A stretch of 46,186 bases of DNA, from the NCBI RefSeq assembly GCF_910578895.1, contig NZ_CAJTSC010000025.1:1-46186 (forward strand). The letters run 5' to 3'. The notes beneath the pieces were generated by a model. The model was not told where the DNA came from. It did no database searches and saw only the letters and a list, made by a program, of their open reading frames with translations. The position numbers were made by a program, and so were the translations under genes. Below are positions 6,136-15,361 of this stretch, piece after piece. Origin of the DNA: an uncultured Bacteroides sp. GTDB taxonomy: Bacteria; Bacteroidota; Bacteroidia; Bacteroidales; Bacteroidaceae. Position 1 is the stretch's first letter. Each line of letters begins with the position of its first letter.

Positions 6136-9100
6136 TCACTCCTCCATTTGTATCGCCACAATCTCCTGCAATGCCGCCACAGCTCCCTCTACGGAAGTGA
6201 CATCCTTCACCACCATGCTCCGCTTGTTGTTCTGTTCGCGCAGGTCGCAGCGGCGGGTATATTGCATCATATAAGCAATGACCTTGCCGAATGCCCGGCT
6301 TTGATAGTAAAGGCTGTCGGGATTGGAGACAAAGAACAGCGTCATACGACCACCTTTCAGAAACACCTTCTCCACTCCCAGGCGGGCGGCAAGGCGGCGC
6401 AGGGGGACGATGCGAAGCAACTCTTCCGTTTCGGGGGGAACAGGTCCGAATCGGTCTTCAAGACGGGCACGGAAGTCATCTACATCCTTATCCAACAGCA
6501 GCCCATCCAATTCCCGATAGAGCAACATGCGCTCGCTACTGCCGGTGACGTATGTGGCGGGCAACAGCAACTCAAGATCGCTTTCCACCTGGCATTCATC
6601 TACAAACTGTTCGCCGCTGATGGTACCGTCACCTTTCAACTCTTCGGCATAAAGGTCGGCAAACTCGTCAGTCTTGAGTTCTCGTACGGCTTCGGAGAGT
6701 ATCTTCTGATAAGTTTCATACCCCAAGTCGGCAATGAAGCCGCTTTGCTCCGCACCAAGCATATTGCCCGCCCCACGGATATCGAGGTCTTGCATGGCAA
6801 TGTGGATGCCGCTGCCCAAGTCGGAGAAGTTCTCGATAGCCTGCAAGCGGCGCTTGGCTTCCGGCGTAAGCGAGGACAAGGGGGGAGCCAGAAGATAACA
6901 GAAAGCTTTCTTATTGCTGCGTCCCACACGTCCACGCATCTGGTGCAAATCACTCAAACCGAAATTCTGTGCCTGGTTGATGATAATGGTATTGGCATTC
7001 GGTATGTCGATGCCACTCTCTATAATGGTGGTGGCAAGCAGTACATCATAATCGTAATTGACAAAGTCGAGGATAATCTTCTCCAGTTCGGCAGGCTCCA
7101 TTTGCCCGTGACCGATACAGACGCGGCAATCGGGAATGTTTCGCTCTATCATCGCTTTCAGTTCCGCAAGGTTGGAAATGCGGTTGTTTACGAAAAACAC
7201 CTGTCCGTTGCGGCTCATTTCGAAGTTGATGGCATCGGTGATAATCTCGTCACCGAAAGTATGTACTTCCGTCTGAATGGGATAACGGTTGGGGGGCGGC
7301 GTCTGGATGACACTCAGGTCGCGCGCACCCATGAGGGAGAACTGCAAGGTACGGGGAATGGGCGTGGCGGTCATGGTCAGGGTATCCACGTTCACCTTGA
7401 GCTGGCGGAGCTTCTCTTTGACAGAGACACCGAACTTCTGTTCTTCGTCGATAATCAGCAAGCCGAGGTCCTTGAACTTTACGTCTTTTCCTAAAATGCG
7501 GTGAGTACCGATAAGTATATTCACCTCACCGGTTGCAAGACTCTTGACAACGGCTTTGGTTTGTGCCGCCGTACGGGCACGGCTCAAATATTCCACACGG
7601 CAAGGCAACCCTTTCAGACGATCCTTGAAGGTCTGGAAGTGCTGATAGGCAAGAACGGTAGTAGGCACAAGGACGGCAACCTGCTTATTGTCCGCCACCG
7701 CCTTGAAAGCGGCACGCACGGCAACCTCTGTCTTTCCGAAACCTACATCGCCACATACCAAGCGATCCATAGGACGGGCGCTTTCCATATCCGCCTTTAC
7801 ATCGGCGGTCGCTTTGCTCTGGTCGGGAGTATCCTCGTAAATGAAGGACGCTTCCAATTCCCGTTGCAAGAAACTGTCGGGGCTGTACTGAAAGCCTTTC
7901 TCTTCACGCCGTTGCGAATAGAGTTTTATCAGGTCGCGGGCTATGTCCTTAATCTTGGTCTTGGTACGATCTTTCAACTTCTCCCACGCACCGGTTCCCA
8001 ACTTGTTGAGACGGGGCGCTTCGCCCTCTTTTCCTTTATACTTGGAAACTTTGTGCAAAGAGTGAATGGAGACAAAAACCACATCTTCATTCTGGTAGAC
8101 CAACCGCATCACTTCCTGCGTCGTATCGCCGTTGGGGATGCGTACCAGTCCGGTGAAGCGTCCTACACCGTGATCGGTATGCACCACGTAGTCACCGGGT
8201 GTAAATTGGTTCAGTTCTTTCAGACTCAGCGCCACCTTGCCGCTACGGGCTTTATCGCTCTTCAGATTGTATTTATGGAAACGGTCGAACAGCTGGTGGT
8301 CGGTAAAGATGCAGAAACGCATCGTGTCGTCGGCAAACCCCTCGTGCAAGGTGCGCTCAACGGGTGTAAAGGAAATGTTATCGCCCCGGTCCTCGAAAAT
8401 AGCACGGATACGTTCGGTTTGTTTCAGGCTGTCGCTGCATATATAGAGGGTATAATTGCGGGCAAGATAATCGTGGAAACTTTCCGCCACCAAGTCGAAC
8501 TTCTTATGGAAGATAGGTTGTGCGGTGGTACTGAATGCCACGGTCGCATCCGGCGTTCCGGTAGGCTTCGTACCAAACTCCATGCGGCGGAAATCGAGGG
8601 CACGCAACGTAAACTCGCCACCGTCAATCAATTTGCCTTCCAACGAAATCGAACCGTTGTCTTCGGCTTCGCGGGCGGCAATTGCCTGTGCGGTAAGTGC
8701 CTCGTCGCGAACAATCTGAACACGCTCGCGCAACCAAAGAAAATCACGCATTGCCAGCAATGTATCCGGACGGAGGAAATCCAGAAACGAGACCATTCCG
8801 CCACTTCCCCCTTTTTCCAGGTTATGGCTCAAATCGGGAACGATGACAATATCGGTTTTCCTCTCTTTGGAAAGCTGGCTCTCCACCTCGAAAGTACGGA
8901 TACTCTCCACTTCATCTCCAAAGAAATCAATACGGAAAGGAAACTCGGACGAAAAAGAAAAGACATCGATGATGCTGCCACGCACGGCATATTGTCCGGG
9001 CTCGTACACATAGTCAACAAACTCAAAATCATAGCTACGTAACACTTCCGTGACGAAATCCATATCCACCCTTTCGCCCACATGGAGTTTCAAGGTTTTA

Positions 9101-9522
9101 TCTCCCAACTCCTTACGGGAAACGACTTTCTCTGCCAGCGCATCCGGATAGGTAACGATGTAGAGTTCTTCCTCTCCTTTCTGCAAGCGGCTCAACACTT
9201 CCGTGCGGAGAATTTCGTTGGCGGCATCTTTCTGCCCGTATTTTATGGCACGGCGAAAAGAGGAAGGAAAAAACAGCACCCGTTCGGTTCCCAAAATCTG
9301 TGTCAGGTCGTGATAGAAATATCCGGCTTCTTCCAAATCGCCGAGAATAAAGACAAACGGACATCCCGCCCGCTGCACTAATGCGGATGAAAACAGGGAA
9401 GCGGCGGAAGCGCACAGACCACTGCAATAAAGGTGGCGGACAGAATTGTCCTTCAGCAGCCGACACACGCCTTCTACATTGGGATGGGCGGCATATCGTT
9501 GTTGTAGTTCGGTAATAATCAT
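6136..9522 (-). CDS. mfd: transcription-repair coupling factor Mfd
   Basis: A 1128-residue Mfd, the usual length. It displaces RNA polymerase stalled at DNA lesions and recruits UvrA. Visible parts in order: an N-terminal UvrB-like region; an RNA-polymerase-interacting CarD-like domain near residue 444 (DYVVHTDHGVGRF); a superfamily 2 helicase core with Walker A GDVGFGKTEV near residues 588-597; DEEQ motif II near residue 692 (IIDEEQKFGV); the TATPIPRTL motif III; a RecG-like motif VI region (QMRGRVGRSNKKAFCYLL); and a C-terminal TRCF domain. The gene is complete from ATG 9522 to TGA 6136. It is a housekeeping gene that marks the right edge of the accessory stretch 2468-6053. No terminator hairpin is seen after it. 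Confidence 0.98.
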   Translation of the reverse strand: MIITELQQRYAAHPNVEGVCRLLKDNSVRHLYCSGLCASAASLFSSALVQRAGCPFVFILGDLEEAGYFYHDLTQILGTERVLFFPSSFRRAIKYGQKDAANEILRTEVLSRLQKGEEELYIVTYPDALAEKVVSRKELGDKTLKLHVGERVDMDFVTEVLRSYDFEFVDYVYEPGQYAVRGSIIDVFSFSSEFPFRIDFFGDEVESIRTFEVESQLSKERKTDIVIVPDLSHNLEKGGSGGMVSFLDFLRPDTLLAMRDFLWLRERVQIVRDEALTAQAIAAREAEDNGSISLEGKLIDGGEFTLRALDFRRMEFGTKPTGTPDATVAFSTTAQPIFHKKFDLVAESFHDYLARNYTLYICSDSLKQTERIRAIFEDRGDNISFTPVERTLHEGFADDTMRFCIFTDHQLFDRFHKYNLKSDKARSGKVALSLKELNQFTPGDYVVHTDHGVGRFTGLVRIPNGDTTQEVMRLVYQNEDVVFVSIHSLHKVSKYKGKEGEAPRLNKLGTGAWEKLKDRTKTKIKDIARDLIKLYSQRREEKGFQYSPDSFLQRELEASFIYEDTPDQSKATADVKADMESARPMDRLVCGDVGFGKTEVAVRAAFKAVADNKQVAVLVPTTVLAYQHFQTFKDRLKGLPCRVEYLSRARTAAQTKAVVKSLATGEVNILIGTHRILGKDVKFKDLGLLIIDEEQKFGVSVKEKLRQLKVNVDTLTMTATPIPRTLQFSLMGARDLSVIQTPPPNRYPIQTEVHTFGDEIITDAINFEMSRNGQVFFVNNRISNLAELKAMIERNIPDCRVCIGHGQMEPAELEKIILDFVNYDYDVLLATTIIESGIDIPNANTIIINQAQNFGLSDLHQMRGRVGRSNKKAFCYLLAPPLSSLTPEAKRRLQAIENFSDLGSGIHIAMQDLDIRGAGNMLGAEQSGFIADLGYETYQKILSEAVRELKTDEFADLYAEELKGDGTISGEQFVDECQVESDLELLLPATYVTGSSERMLLYRELDGLLLDKDVDDFRARLEDRFGPVPPETEELLRIVPLRRLAARLGVEKVFLKGGRMTLFFVSNPDSLYYQSRAFGKVIAYMMQYTRRCDLREQNNKRSMVVKDVTSVEGAVAALQEIVAIQMEE

Positions 9523-9844
9523 TGATTGTCTTTTTTAGTCCCTACAGCCTATTCCTATCCGCACAAATAAAAAAATCCGACAAATTGTGGAACTTGCGTG
9601 CGTTCCATAGGGAATTTTTCGTTGCAAAAATACATAAATAATCCTTTTGTTTTATCTGTGAGTAACAGAAAAGCACTACATTTGTTCCCATTAAACAAGC
9701 CTATATTAAGTATTAATGATTAATTGTCTTATACTGCCTGCCACTCAGAGCATAGCAAAAAAATTTCTGCTCTTTACTACGCCATGAGCGACAGATAGTC
9801 TATGATATAAATTAATTTTAATAACTCTCTTATTTTCAACAAAT
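9523..9844. other. divergent intergenic region, mfd / glycosyltransferase
   Basis: These 322 bases lie between two divergent genes and hold no supportable gene. On the minus strand TATTTTTG (9632-9625) is a -7 match for mfd. On the plus strand TACATTTG (9677-9684) is a -7 match for the glycosyltransferase, with a weak TCTG 18 bases before it, implying a leader of about 150 bases. A short hairpin (AGAGCA at 9747-9752 with TGCTCT at 9768-9773) lies within that leader. Confidence 0.4.
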
Positions 9845-10591
9845 ATGCAGATATCAGACAGCATCGTCATTATCCCCACCTACAACGAACGGGAGAACAT
9901 CGAGAATATCATTCGTGCCGTTTTTGCTTTGGAACACGGATTTCACATACTTATCATCGAAGACGGTTCGCCCGACGGCACTGCCGCTATCGTCAAAGAG
10001 TTACAACACGAATTTCCCGACCGCCTGTTTATGGTGGAACGCAAAGGGAAGTTAGGATTGGGCACAGCCTATATAGCCGGATTTAAATGGGCGTTGCAAC
10101 GCGACTATGAATACATATTCGAAATGGATGCCGACTTCAGCCATAACCCCAAAGACCTGCCACGCCTCTATCAGGCTTGTGCCGCAGAGGGAGCGGATGT
10201 GGCTATCGGTTCGCGTTATGTGAGTGGTGTGAATGTAGTAAACTGGCCTATGGGACGTGTGCTGATGTCTTATTTCGCATCCAAGTATGTACGGATCATC
10301 ACGGGACTGCCCATACACGACACTACAGCCGGTTTTGTCTGTTACCGCCGCAAGGTTTTACAGACAATCAATCTGGACGGCATTCGCTTCAAAGGCTATG
10401 CTTTCCAGATAGAAATGAAATTCACCGCCTACAAGTGCGGAGCGAATGTAAAGGAAGTGCCGGTCATCTTCATCAACCGGGAATTGGGAACATCCAAAAT
10501 GAACAGCAGTATTTTCGGAGAAGCCGTGTTCGGAGTCATCCGGTTGAAATGGAACAGTTGGTTTCACAAATTTCCAAATTTAAAAGATTAA
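9845..10591 (+). CDS. polyprenol-phosphate mannose synthase-like family 2 glycosyltransferase
   Basis: A 248-residue GT2 glycosyltransferase of the DPM1 type, which transfers mannose from GDP-mannose to a polyprenyl phosphate on the cytoplasmic face of the membrane. Visible motifs: IIPTYNEREN at the start, IIEDGSPDGT (D40), the metal-binding DAD (D95, D97 in EMDADFSHNP), and ELGTSKMN near the C-terminus. Length matches the soluble, single-domain DPM1 group with no membrane segments. The gene ends 3 bases before the dihydroorotase start, so the two are probably co-transcribed, a common Bacteroides arrangement. The exact sugar and lipid are inferred from the family. Confidence 0.9.
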   Translation: MQISDSIVIIPTYNERENIENIIRAVFALEHGFHILIIEDGSPDGTAAIVKELQHEFPDRLFMVERKGKLGLGTAYIAGFKWALQRDYEYIFEMDADFSHNPKDLPRLYQACAAEGADVAIGSRYVSGVNVVNWPMGRVLMSYFASKYVRIITGLPIHDTTAGFVCYRRKVLQTINLDGIRFKGYAFQIEMKFTAYKCGANVKEVPVIFINRELGTSKMNSSIFGEAVFGVIRLKWNSWFHKFPNLKD

Positions 10592-10594
10592 GGT

Positions 10595-11950
10595 ATGAAA
10601 AGGACACTGATACATAACGCAACGATTGTCAACGAAGGCCAGTCCGTTCAAGGTTCGGTAGTAATAGAAAACGGACGCATTGCCGAAGTGTTGACCCACC
10701 AGAAACCTCTTTCCGCCCCCTGCGAAGAAGTGATTGATGCGACAGGTTGCTACCTGCTGCCCGGCATCATTGATGACCATGTACACTTCCGCGACCCGGG
10801 ACTTACCCATAAAGCGGACATCCTGACAGAAAGCCGTGCAGCAGCAGCCGGTGGCGTCACCTCCGTTATGGACATGCCCAACACCAATCCGCTGACCGTA
10901 ACGTTGGATGCCCTGAATGCCAAGTTCGACTTGCTGAACGAAAAATGTATCGTCAATCACTCTTGCTATTTCGGCGCCACCAACGACAACTACACGGAAT
11001 TTGACAAACTGGACAAACACCGCGTTTGTGGCATCAAACTGTTCATGGGTTCCAGCACCGGCAATATGTTGGTGGACAAGATGAACAGCCTGCTGAAGAT
11101 ATTCAACGGCACGGACATGCTGATTGCCGCCCATTGCGAAGACCAGGAGATAATAAAAGCCAACATCGAGAAATACAAGGACAAATACAAAGGAGAGGAC
11201 GATGTTCCTGTCAACTCCCACTCCGGCATCCGCTCTACCGCAGCCTGTTATGCTTCCTCCGAACTGGCTGTCCGTCTGGCAAAGATTGCCGGGGCACGCT
11301 TGCACATCCTGCACGTATCCACGGCCAAAGAGTTGCAACTGTTCAGTGACGAATCTTTGGAGAACAAGAATATTACATCCGAAGCATGCGTGGCGCATCT
11401 GCTCTTTACGCAGACGCATTACAACGGTTTGGGTGCGCGTATAAAATGTAATCCTGCCATTAAACGGAAAGCAGACCGTGAAGCTCTGCGGGCTGCCGTC
11501 AATTCCGGACTGATTGATGTCATTGCTACCGACCACGCCCCGCATCTGCTGAGCGAAAAAGAGGGTGGAGCACTGAAAGCAATGTCCGGCATGCCTATGA
11601 TACAGTTCTCCCTCGTCAGCATGTTGGAGCTGGTGGACGAAGGAGTATTCTCATTGGAGACTCTTGTTCAGAAAATGTGCCATGCACCTGCCCGGATATA
11701 CGGTATTTGCCAACGCGGCTATATCCGCGAAGGCTATCAGGCGGACTTAGTACTGGTGCGCCCCGGCTCTCCCTGGGAAGTCACCACCGATAAGATTTTA
11801 AGCAAATGCGGCTGGAGTCCTTTGGAAGGACATACCTTCAACTGGAAAGTAGAAAAGACCTTTGCCAACGGGCACCTTATCTATAACGGCGATACGGTAG
11901 ATGATGCTTATCGGGGAGAAGAGTTGAGATTTCAAAATTCAAATTTCTGA
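10595..11950 (+). CDS. pyrC: dihydroorotase (class I type)
   Basis: A 451-residue dihydroorotase that cyclises N-carbamoyl-aspartate to dihydroorotate in pyrimidine synthesis. The metal-binding DHVHFRDPG (H62, H64) lies at the start of the TIM-barrel; further signatures are KLFMGSSTGNM, AAHCED, HILHVSTAKE and IATDHAPH, which carries the catalytic aspartate. All expected ligands appear present, so it is likely active rather than a pseudo-dihydroorotase. ATG 10595 follows TAAGG, a reasonable ribosome-binding site, 3 bases after the upstream stop. The final codons and stop lie inside the left arm of a long inverted repeat (11934-11997). Confidence 0.93.
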   Translation: MKRTLIHNATIVNEGQSVQGSVVIENGRIAEVLTHQKPLSAPCEEVIDATGCYLLPGIIDDHVHFRDPGLTHKADILTESRAAAAGGVTSVMDMPNTNPLTVTLDALNAKFDLLNEKCIVNHSCYFGATNDNYTEFDKLDKHRVCGIKLFMGSSTGNMLVDKMNSLLKIFNGTDMLIAAHCEDQEIIKANIEKYKDKYKGEDDVPVNSHSGIRSTAACYASSELAVRLAKIAGARLHILHVSTAKELQLFSDESLENKNITSEACVAHLLFTQTHYNGLGARIKCNPAIKRKADREALRAAVNSGLIDVIATDHAPHLLSEKEGGALKAMSGMPMIQFSLVSMLELVDEGVFSLETLVQKMCHAPARIYGICQRGYIREGYQADLVLVRPGSPWEVTTDKILSKCGWSPLEGHTFNWKVEKTFANGHLIYNGDTVDDAYRGEELRFQNSNF

Positions 11951-11997
11951 TTTCAGATATTTGGATTATAACTTATAAAATCAGAAATCTGAATTTT
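11934..11997. terminator. long inverted repeat overlapping the dihydroorotase stop codon
   Basis: Arms 11934-11953 and 11978-11997 are 20 bases with one mismatch (AAAATTCA..TCTGATTT) around a 24-base AT-rich loop. A further AAATCTGAAATC follows at 11999-12010. The left arm includes the last codons and TGA stop of the upstream gene. It lacks a clean T-run, so it may act as a weak terminator or an mRNA-stabilising structure, or be a repeated intergenic element. Confidence 0.5.
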
Positions 11998-12019
11998 AAA
12001 ATCTGAAATCATCCCCCTC

Positions 12020-12907
12020 TTGCCCATCATTCATTATACAGTCCACGAGGTAAGTCCCTACATCAACTGGATCTATTTTTTCCACGCCTGGGGCTTTCAA
12101 CCCAAGTTTGCGGCAATCGCCAATATTCATGGGTGCGACTCTTGCCGTGCCCTGTGGCTTGCCGCTTTTCCACAAGAAGAGCGTGCAAAAGCCGCCGAAG
12201 CGATGCAGCTGTTTAAGGAAGCCAACAGAATGCTCAACCGGTTGGATGAGGTTCTTGCGGTTCGATGTATCTACAGGTTGTGCCGTGCCAATGCCGAAGG
12301 GGATAATCTTATTATCGAGGATACGCCATTCCCCCTGCTCCGCCAGCAAACACCCCATCCGGACGGAAGCCCGTTTCTATGCCTGAGCGATTTCATACGA
12401 CCGCTTTCATCCGGAAAGGCGGATACAATAGGCCTGTTCGCATCTTCCATCAGTGTGGAGAGCAAAGAATACTACAAAGAGGACCCTTATAAGCATCTGC
12501 TCGTTCAAACCTTGGCAGACCGACTTGCCGAAGCGGCAACGGAAAAGATGCACGAATATGTGCGCAAGACGGCTTGGGGATATGCTCCGGATGAATCGCT
12601 TTCCATTCCGGACTTGTTGATGGAGAAGTTTCAGGGTATCCGCCCCGCAGTGGGTTATCCTTCCCTGCCCGACCAATCCGTAAACTTCATACTGGACGAA
12701 CTGCTGGATATGAAACGGATAGGTATCACACTCACCGAAAACGGAGCCATGTACCCACACGCTTCCGTCTGCGGTCTGATGTTCTCGCATCCTCAGGCGC
12801 ACTATTTTGCCATAGGCAAAATAGGTGAAGACCAATTGGAGGATTATGCCCGCCGACGCGGTATGCCGGTGGAGGAAATGCGAAGGTTTCTTACAGGATT
12901 AGAATAG
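12020..12907 (+). CDS. stand-alone cobalamin-dependent methionine synthase activation-domain protein
   Basis: A 295-residue protein that matches the C-terminal activation domain of MetH and nothing else. Landmarks: near the start PYINWIYFFHAW corresponds to the Y-x-x-W-T-P-F-F-x-x-W segment; then RPAVGYPSLPDQS, corresponding to RPAxGYPxxPDH; then LTENGAMYPHASVCGLMFSH and DQLEDYARRRGM. In full-length MetH this domain binds S-adenosylmethionine and remethylates oxidised cob(II)alamin. Here it is a separate gene, so it presumably acts in trans on a MetH core elsewhere. The frame is open only from 11993; the first credible start is TTG at 12020, with no ATG before the conserved segment. It lies 70 bases after dihydroorotase. 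The central part (residues 60-190) shows poor similarity to MetH. Confidence 0.85.
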   Translation: MPIIHYTVHEVSPYINWIYFFHAWGFQPKFAAIANIHGCDSCRALWLAAFPQEERAKAAEAMQLFKEANRMLNRLDEVLAVRCIYRLCRANAEGDNLIIEDTPFPLLRQQTPHPDGSPFLCLSDFIRPLSSGKADTIGLFASSISVESKEYYKEDPYKHLLVQTLADRLAEAATEKMHEYVRKTAWGYAPDESLSIPDLLMEKFQGIRPAVGYPSLPDQSVNFILDELLDMKRIGITLTENGAMYPHASVCGLMFSHPQAHYFAIGKIGEDQLEDYARRRGMPVEEMRRFLTGLE

Positions 12908-12981
12908 AACCTTATCCGTTGGCAAGTGTGATTTTCCGACTCCTGCCACGACAAACTAAATAAAGCGAGAAAGAATAGACA

Positions 12982-13467
12982 ATGGAAAACGTAGAACAAG
13001 AGTTTATGTCCGTCATACGGGAGTATGAGCGCGTAATCTATAAGGTATGCTACCTGTATACTACCCCAAACGCGACTCTCAGCGACCTGTATCAGGAAGT
13101 AGTGCTCAACATCTGGAAAGCGTTCCCTAAATTCAGAAGGGAATGTAAAGTTTCGACATGGATTTACCGTATCGCCTTGAATACCTGCATCAGCTTTATA
13201 CGGAAAGAGAAGAACATCCCTGAGATTGTGACCCTGACACAGGAAGCCGACCGCAGCGAAGAAGCCGATGAGACGCAAGCCATGTTACGCCAACTCTACC
13301 GGATGATAAACCGGCTGGGACAGTTGGAGAAGTCTATCATCCTGCTCTATCTGGAAGAAAAAAGCTATGAGGAGATTGCAGAGATTACCGGACTGACCCT
13401 AACCAATGTAGCTACCAAACTCAACCGCATCAAAGACAAACTGAAAAAAATGAATAAGGAGAAATAA
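12982..13467 (+). CDS. ECF-type RNA polymerase sigma factor
   Basis: A 161-residue ECF sigma factor with only the two essential domains. Region 2 spans about residues 10-70, with the DLYQEVVLNIW and FRRECKVSTWIYRIALN core that melts the -10 element. Region 4 spans about residues 105-158, with EKSIILLYLEEKSYEEIAEI and a helix-turn-helix ending NVATKLNRIKDKL. It is followed after 3 bases by a membrane protein and then an overlapping phosphoesterase, so the three form an operon. The next gene is the likely anti-sigma factor. No SusC/SusD operon lies adjacent, so this is not a typical polysaccharide-utilisation sigma factor. Confidence 0.9.
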   Translation: MENVEQEFMSVIREYERVIYKVCYLYTTPNATLSDLYQEVVLNIWKAFPKFRRECKVSTWIYRIALNTCISFIRKEKNIPEIVTLTQEADRSEEADETQAMLRQLYRMINRLGQLEKSIILLYLEEKSYEEIAEITGLTLTNVATKLNRIKDKLKKMNKEK

Positions 13468-13470
13468 TAT

Positions 13471-14097
13471 ATGGAACTGGATGAACTGAAAAAATCATGG
13501 AACGCATTGGGTGCACAATTGCAAAAGACATCTATTGCCGACGAACGACAGATAAAGGAATTGATTGCAAATTATAAGAGGAGCACACGGCACAGCCTGG
13601 AACGTATTATACGCCTGCAACGCTTCTCGATTGGAGCAGGTGTGATAGCTCTGGCTGTTCTCGTGCTGATAGGGTGCCTGTTGCCTGCCTTCGGCTGTAA
13701 CGAATACCTGCAAAACAAGAATATCGTATTCCTGGCTTTCATCGCTGTCTCTATCCTCGGCGGTATATGGTGGGACAGGAAAGTCTATCTCTGGAACAAG
13801 AACACCCGGGTAGACGAAATGTCCGTAGCCGAAGTGAGCCGTCGTATGAACACATTCCGTGGCTGGACCCGCTATGAGGTATGGGCAGCGGCTATTTGGG
13901 CAATCCTCTTCACCGCACTGGTCTATTGGGCAATGGATTTCCATACGATGCCTCTCGGCATACAAATCATTTTATTGGGATGTTTCGCCATCGGGGATGC
14001 CATAGTTATCTATTTCATCTACAAGAAAATGGTCTACAAACATCTCGACAATATTAAAAAGAACATTGAAGAACTGGAAGATATATGCACCGAATAA
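13471..14097 (+). CDS. putative membrane anti-sigma factor
   Basis: A 208-residue protein with an N-terminal cytoplasmic helical segment of about 45 residues (starting MELDELKKSWNALG) and four hydrophobic segments at about 50-72, 83-100, 132-152 and 160-180, ending in a charged helix. I do not see the zinc-binding HxxxCxxC motif of ZAS anti-sigma factors. Position directly behind an ECF sigma gene (3-base gap) and the membrane layout suggest that it holds the sigma factor at the membrane; this is inferred from context. Its last 13 bases overlap the start of the phosphoesterase gene. Confidence 0.7.
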   Translation: MELDELKKSWNALGAQLQKTSIADERQIKELIANYKRSTRHSLERIIRLQRFSIGAGVIALAVLVLIGCLLPAFGCNEYLQNKNIVFLAFIAVSILGGIWWDRKVYLWNKNTRVDEMSVAEVSRRMNTFRGWTRYEVWAAAIWAILFTALVYWAMDFHTMPLGIQIILLGCFAIGDAIVIYFIYKKMVYKHLDNIKKNIEELEDICTE

Positions 14098-15314
14098 CGC
14101 TCATACTCATCTTATGCCTGCTTTTACCGGATATGTACATCTACCTGGTGTACATCGCGAGAAAAACCCGTAACATCATCTGGCGCACGGCATATTGGCT
14201 TCCTACCATTGTACTGGCAGGTATATATATGTATTACATCTATATGACAGGCGACAATGCACTTTCACATCACGCGCAAGGCATCGGCAGATTGGCAGTG
14301 GCGACAATGCTGTTTGCCGCTCCGAAGAGCGCGTTTATGCTCTGCTCATTGCTTGGCATAATGATGCGGGGAGTCTGCCGATTCCTCTCGTTCATCATCT
14401 TTCGTACACCTTTCAGGAAACCCCGCTCTCCTTTTGTAGTCCACCGGCTTCCTTACACGCTCCTCGGTCTGATAGTGGGAACACTCTGTTTTGCCAATAT
14501 CCTATACGGGGCCGTGGCGGGCATCACACATTTCGAGGTGAAGAATGTAGAATACCGGTCGGAAAACATTCCCAAAGGATTTGACGGTTACCGTATCCTT
14601 CAGTTGTCGGACATCCATATAGGCAGTTGGCAAGGAAAACCGGAAGCCGTCCGGCAGTTGGTCAACCTGGTCAACGAACAGGAAGCAGACCTCATAATCT
14701 TTACCGGCGACCTGGTCAATCAGCAAAGCCACGAACTGGACGGTTTCAAAGAGACGCTTTCCCGGCTTCATGCCCCCGCCGGAGTATATTCCGTTCTGGG
14801 CAATCACGACTACGGAACCTATTACCGCTGGCGCAGCAAGAAAGAAGAGGTTGCCAACCTGCAATATTTAATAGAACAACAAAAAAATATGGGTTGGAAA
14901 ACGTTGAATAACGAACACGCCATTCTGTATCATAAGGGCGACAGCATAGCATTGATAGGTGTGGAGAACGATGGCGAACCGCCCTTCTCGCAATTCGCCG
15001 ACCTTCCGAAAGCCATACAAGGCACGGAAAGCATGTTCCGTGTTCTGCTCAGCCATAACCCTACCCACTGGCGGCGTGAAGTATTACCGGAATCCGAGAT
15101 AGAACTAACCCTTTCCGGACATACACATGCCATGCAGATGGAACTGTTCGGACGCTCGCTGGCCTCACTCATCTATCCGGAATGGACCGGCATGTACTAC
15201 GAAGGCAACCGCGCCCTGTATGTCAATGTCGGTATCGGCTACGTAGGACTGCCTTTCCGCTTCGGCGCATGGCCTGAAATCACCGTCATAAAATTAGTTA
15301 GCGGGAAAGGGTGA
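14085..15314 (+). CDS. membrane-anchored metallophosphoesterase
   Basis: A 409-residue protein. The first 145 residues have about four hydrophobic segments; the remainder is a calcineurin-like phosphoesterase domain. All metal-binding motifs are visible: SDIHIG (D176, H178), GDLVN (D209), GNHD (N240, H241), the LSHNP histidine, and SGHTHAMQ near residue 350. This is the layout of the YkoQ/YaeI group of membrane phosphoesterases; some relatives cleave UDP-diacylglucosamine in lipid A synthesis, but the substrate here is unknown. It overlaps the putative anti-sigma gene by 13 bases, so translation is probably coupled and the enzyme is presumably regulated with the sigma factor. The next gene downstream is a phospholipid acyltransferase with its own -7 box. 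Confidence 0.88.
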   Translation: MHRITLILILCLLLPDMYIYLVYIARKTRNIIWRTAYWLPTIVLAGIYMYYIYMTGDNALSHHAQGIGRLAVATMLFAAPKSAFMLCSLLGIMMRGVCRFLSFIIFRTPFRKPRSPFVVHRLPYTLLGLIVGTLCFANILYGAVAGITHFEVKNVEYRSENIPKGFDGYRILQLSDIHIGSWQGKPEAVRQLVNLVNEQEADLIIFTGDLVNQQSHELDGFKETLSRLHAPAGVYSVLGNHDYGTYYRWRSKKEEVANLQYLIEQQKNMGWKTLNNEHAILYHKGDSIALIGVENDGEPPFSQFADLPKAIQGTESMFRVLLSHNPTHWRREVLPESEIELTLSGHTHAMQMELFGRSLASLIYPEWTGMYYEGNRALYVNVGIGYVGLPFRFGAWPEITVIKLVSGKG

Positions 15315-15332
15315 CAAAATGCAAAAAAGGGC

Positions 15333-15340
15333 TATCTTTG
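15333..15340 (+). promoter_or_regulatory. -7 box upstream of the acyltransferase gene
   Basis: TATCTTTG matches TAnnTTTG and lies 21 bases before the ATG at 15362, giving a very short leader. The -33 region shows no clear TTTG. It suggests that the acyltransferase can be transcribed independently of the sigma operon. Confidence 0.45.
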
Positions 15341-15361
15341 TGGCAATAAAATCCAAGCCCC

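Noticed and set aside
7501..9042. Plus-strand frame of about 510 codons inside mfd
   Set aside because: Antisense to mfd, whose helicase motifs are unambiguous; composition is not protein-like.
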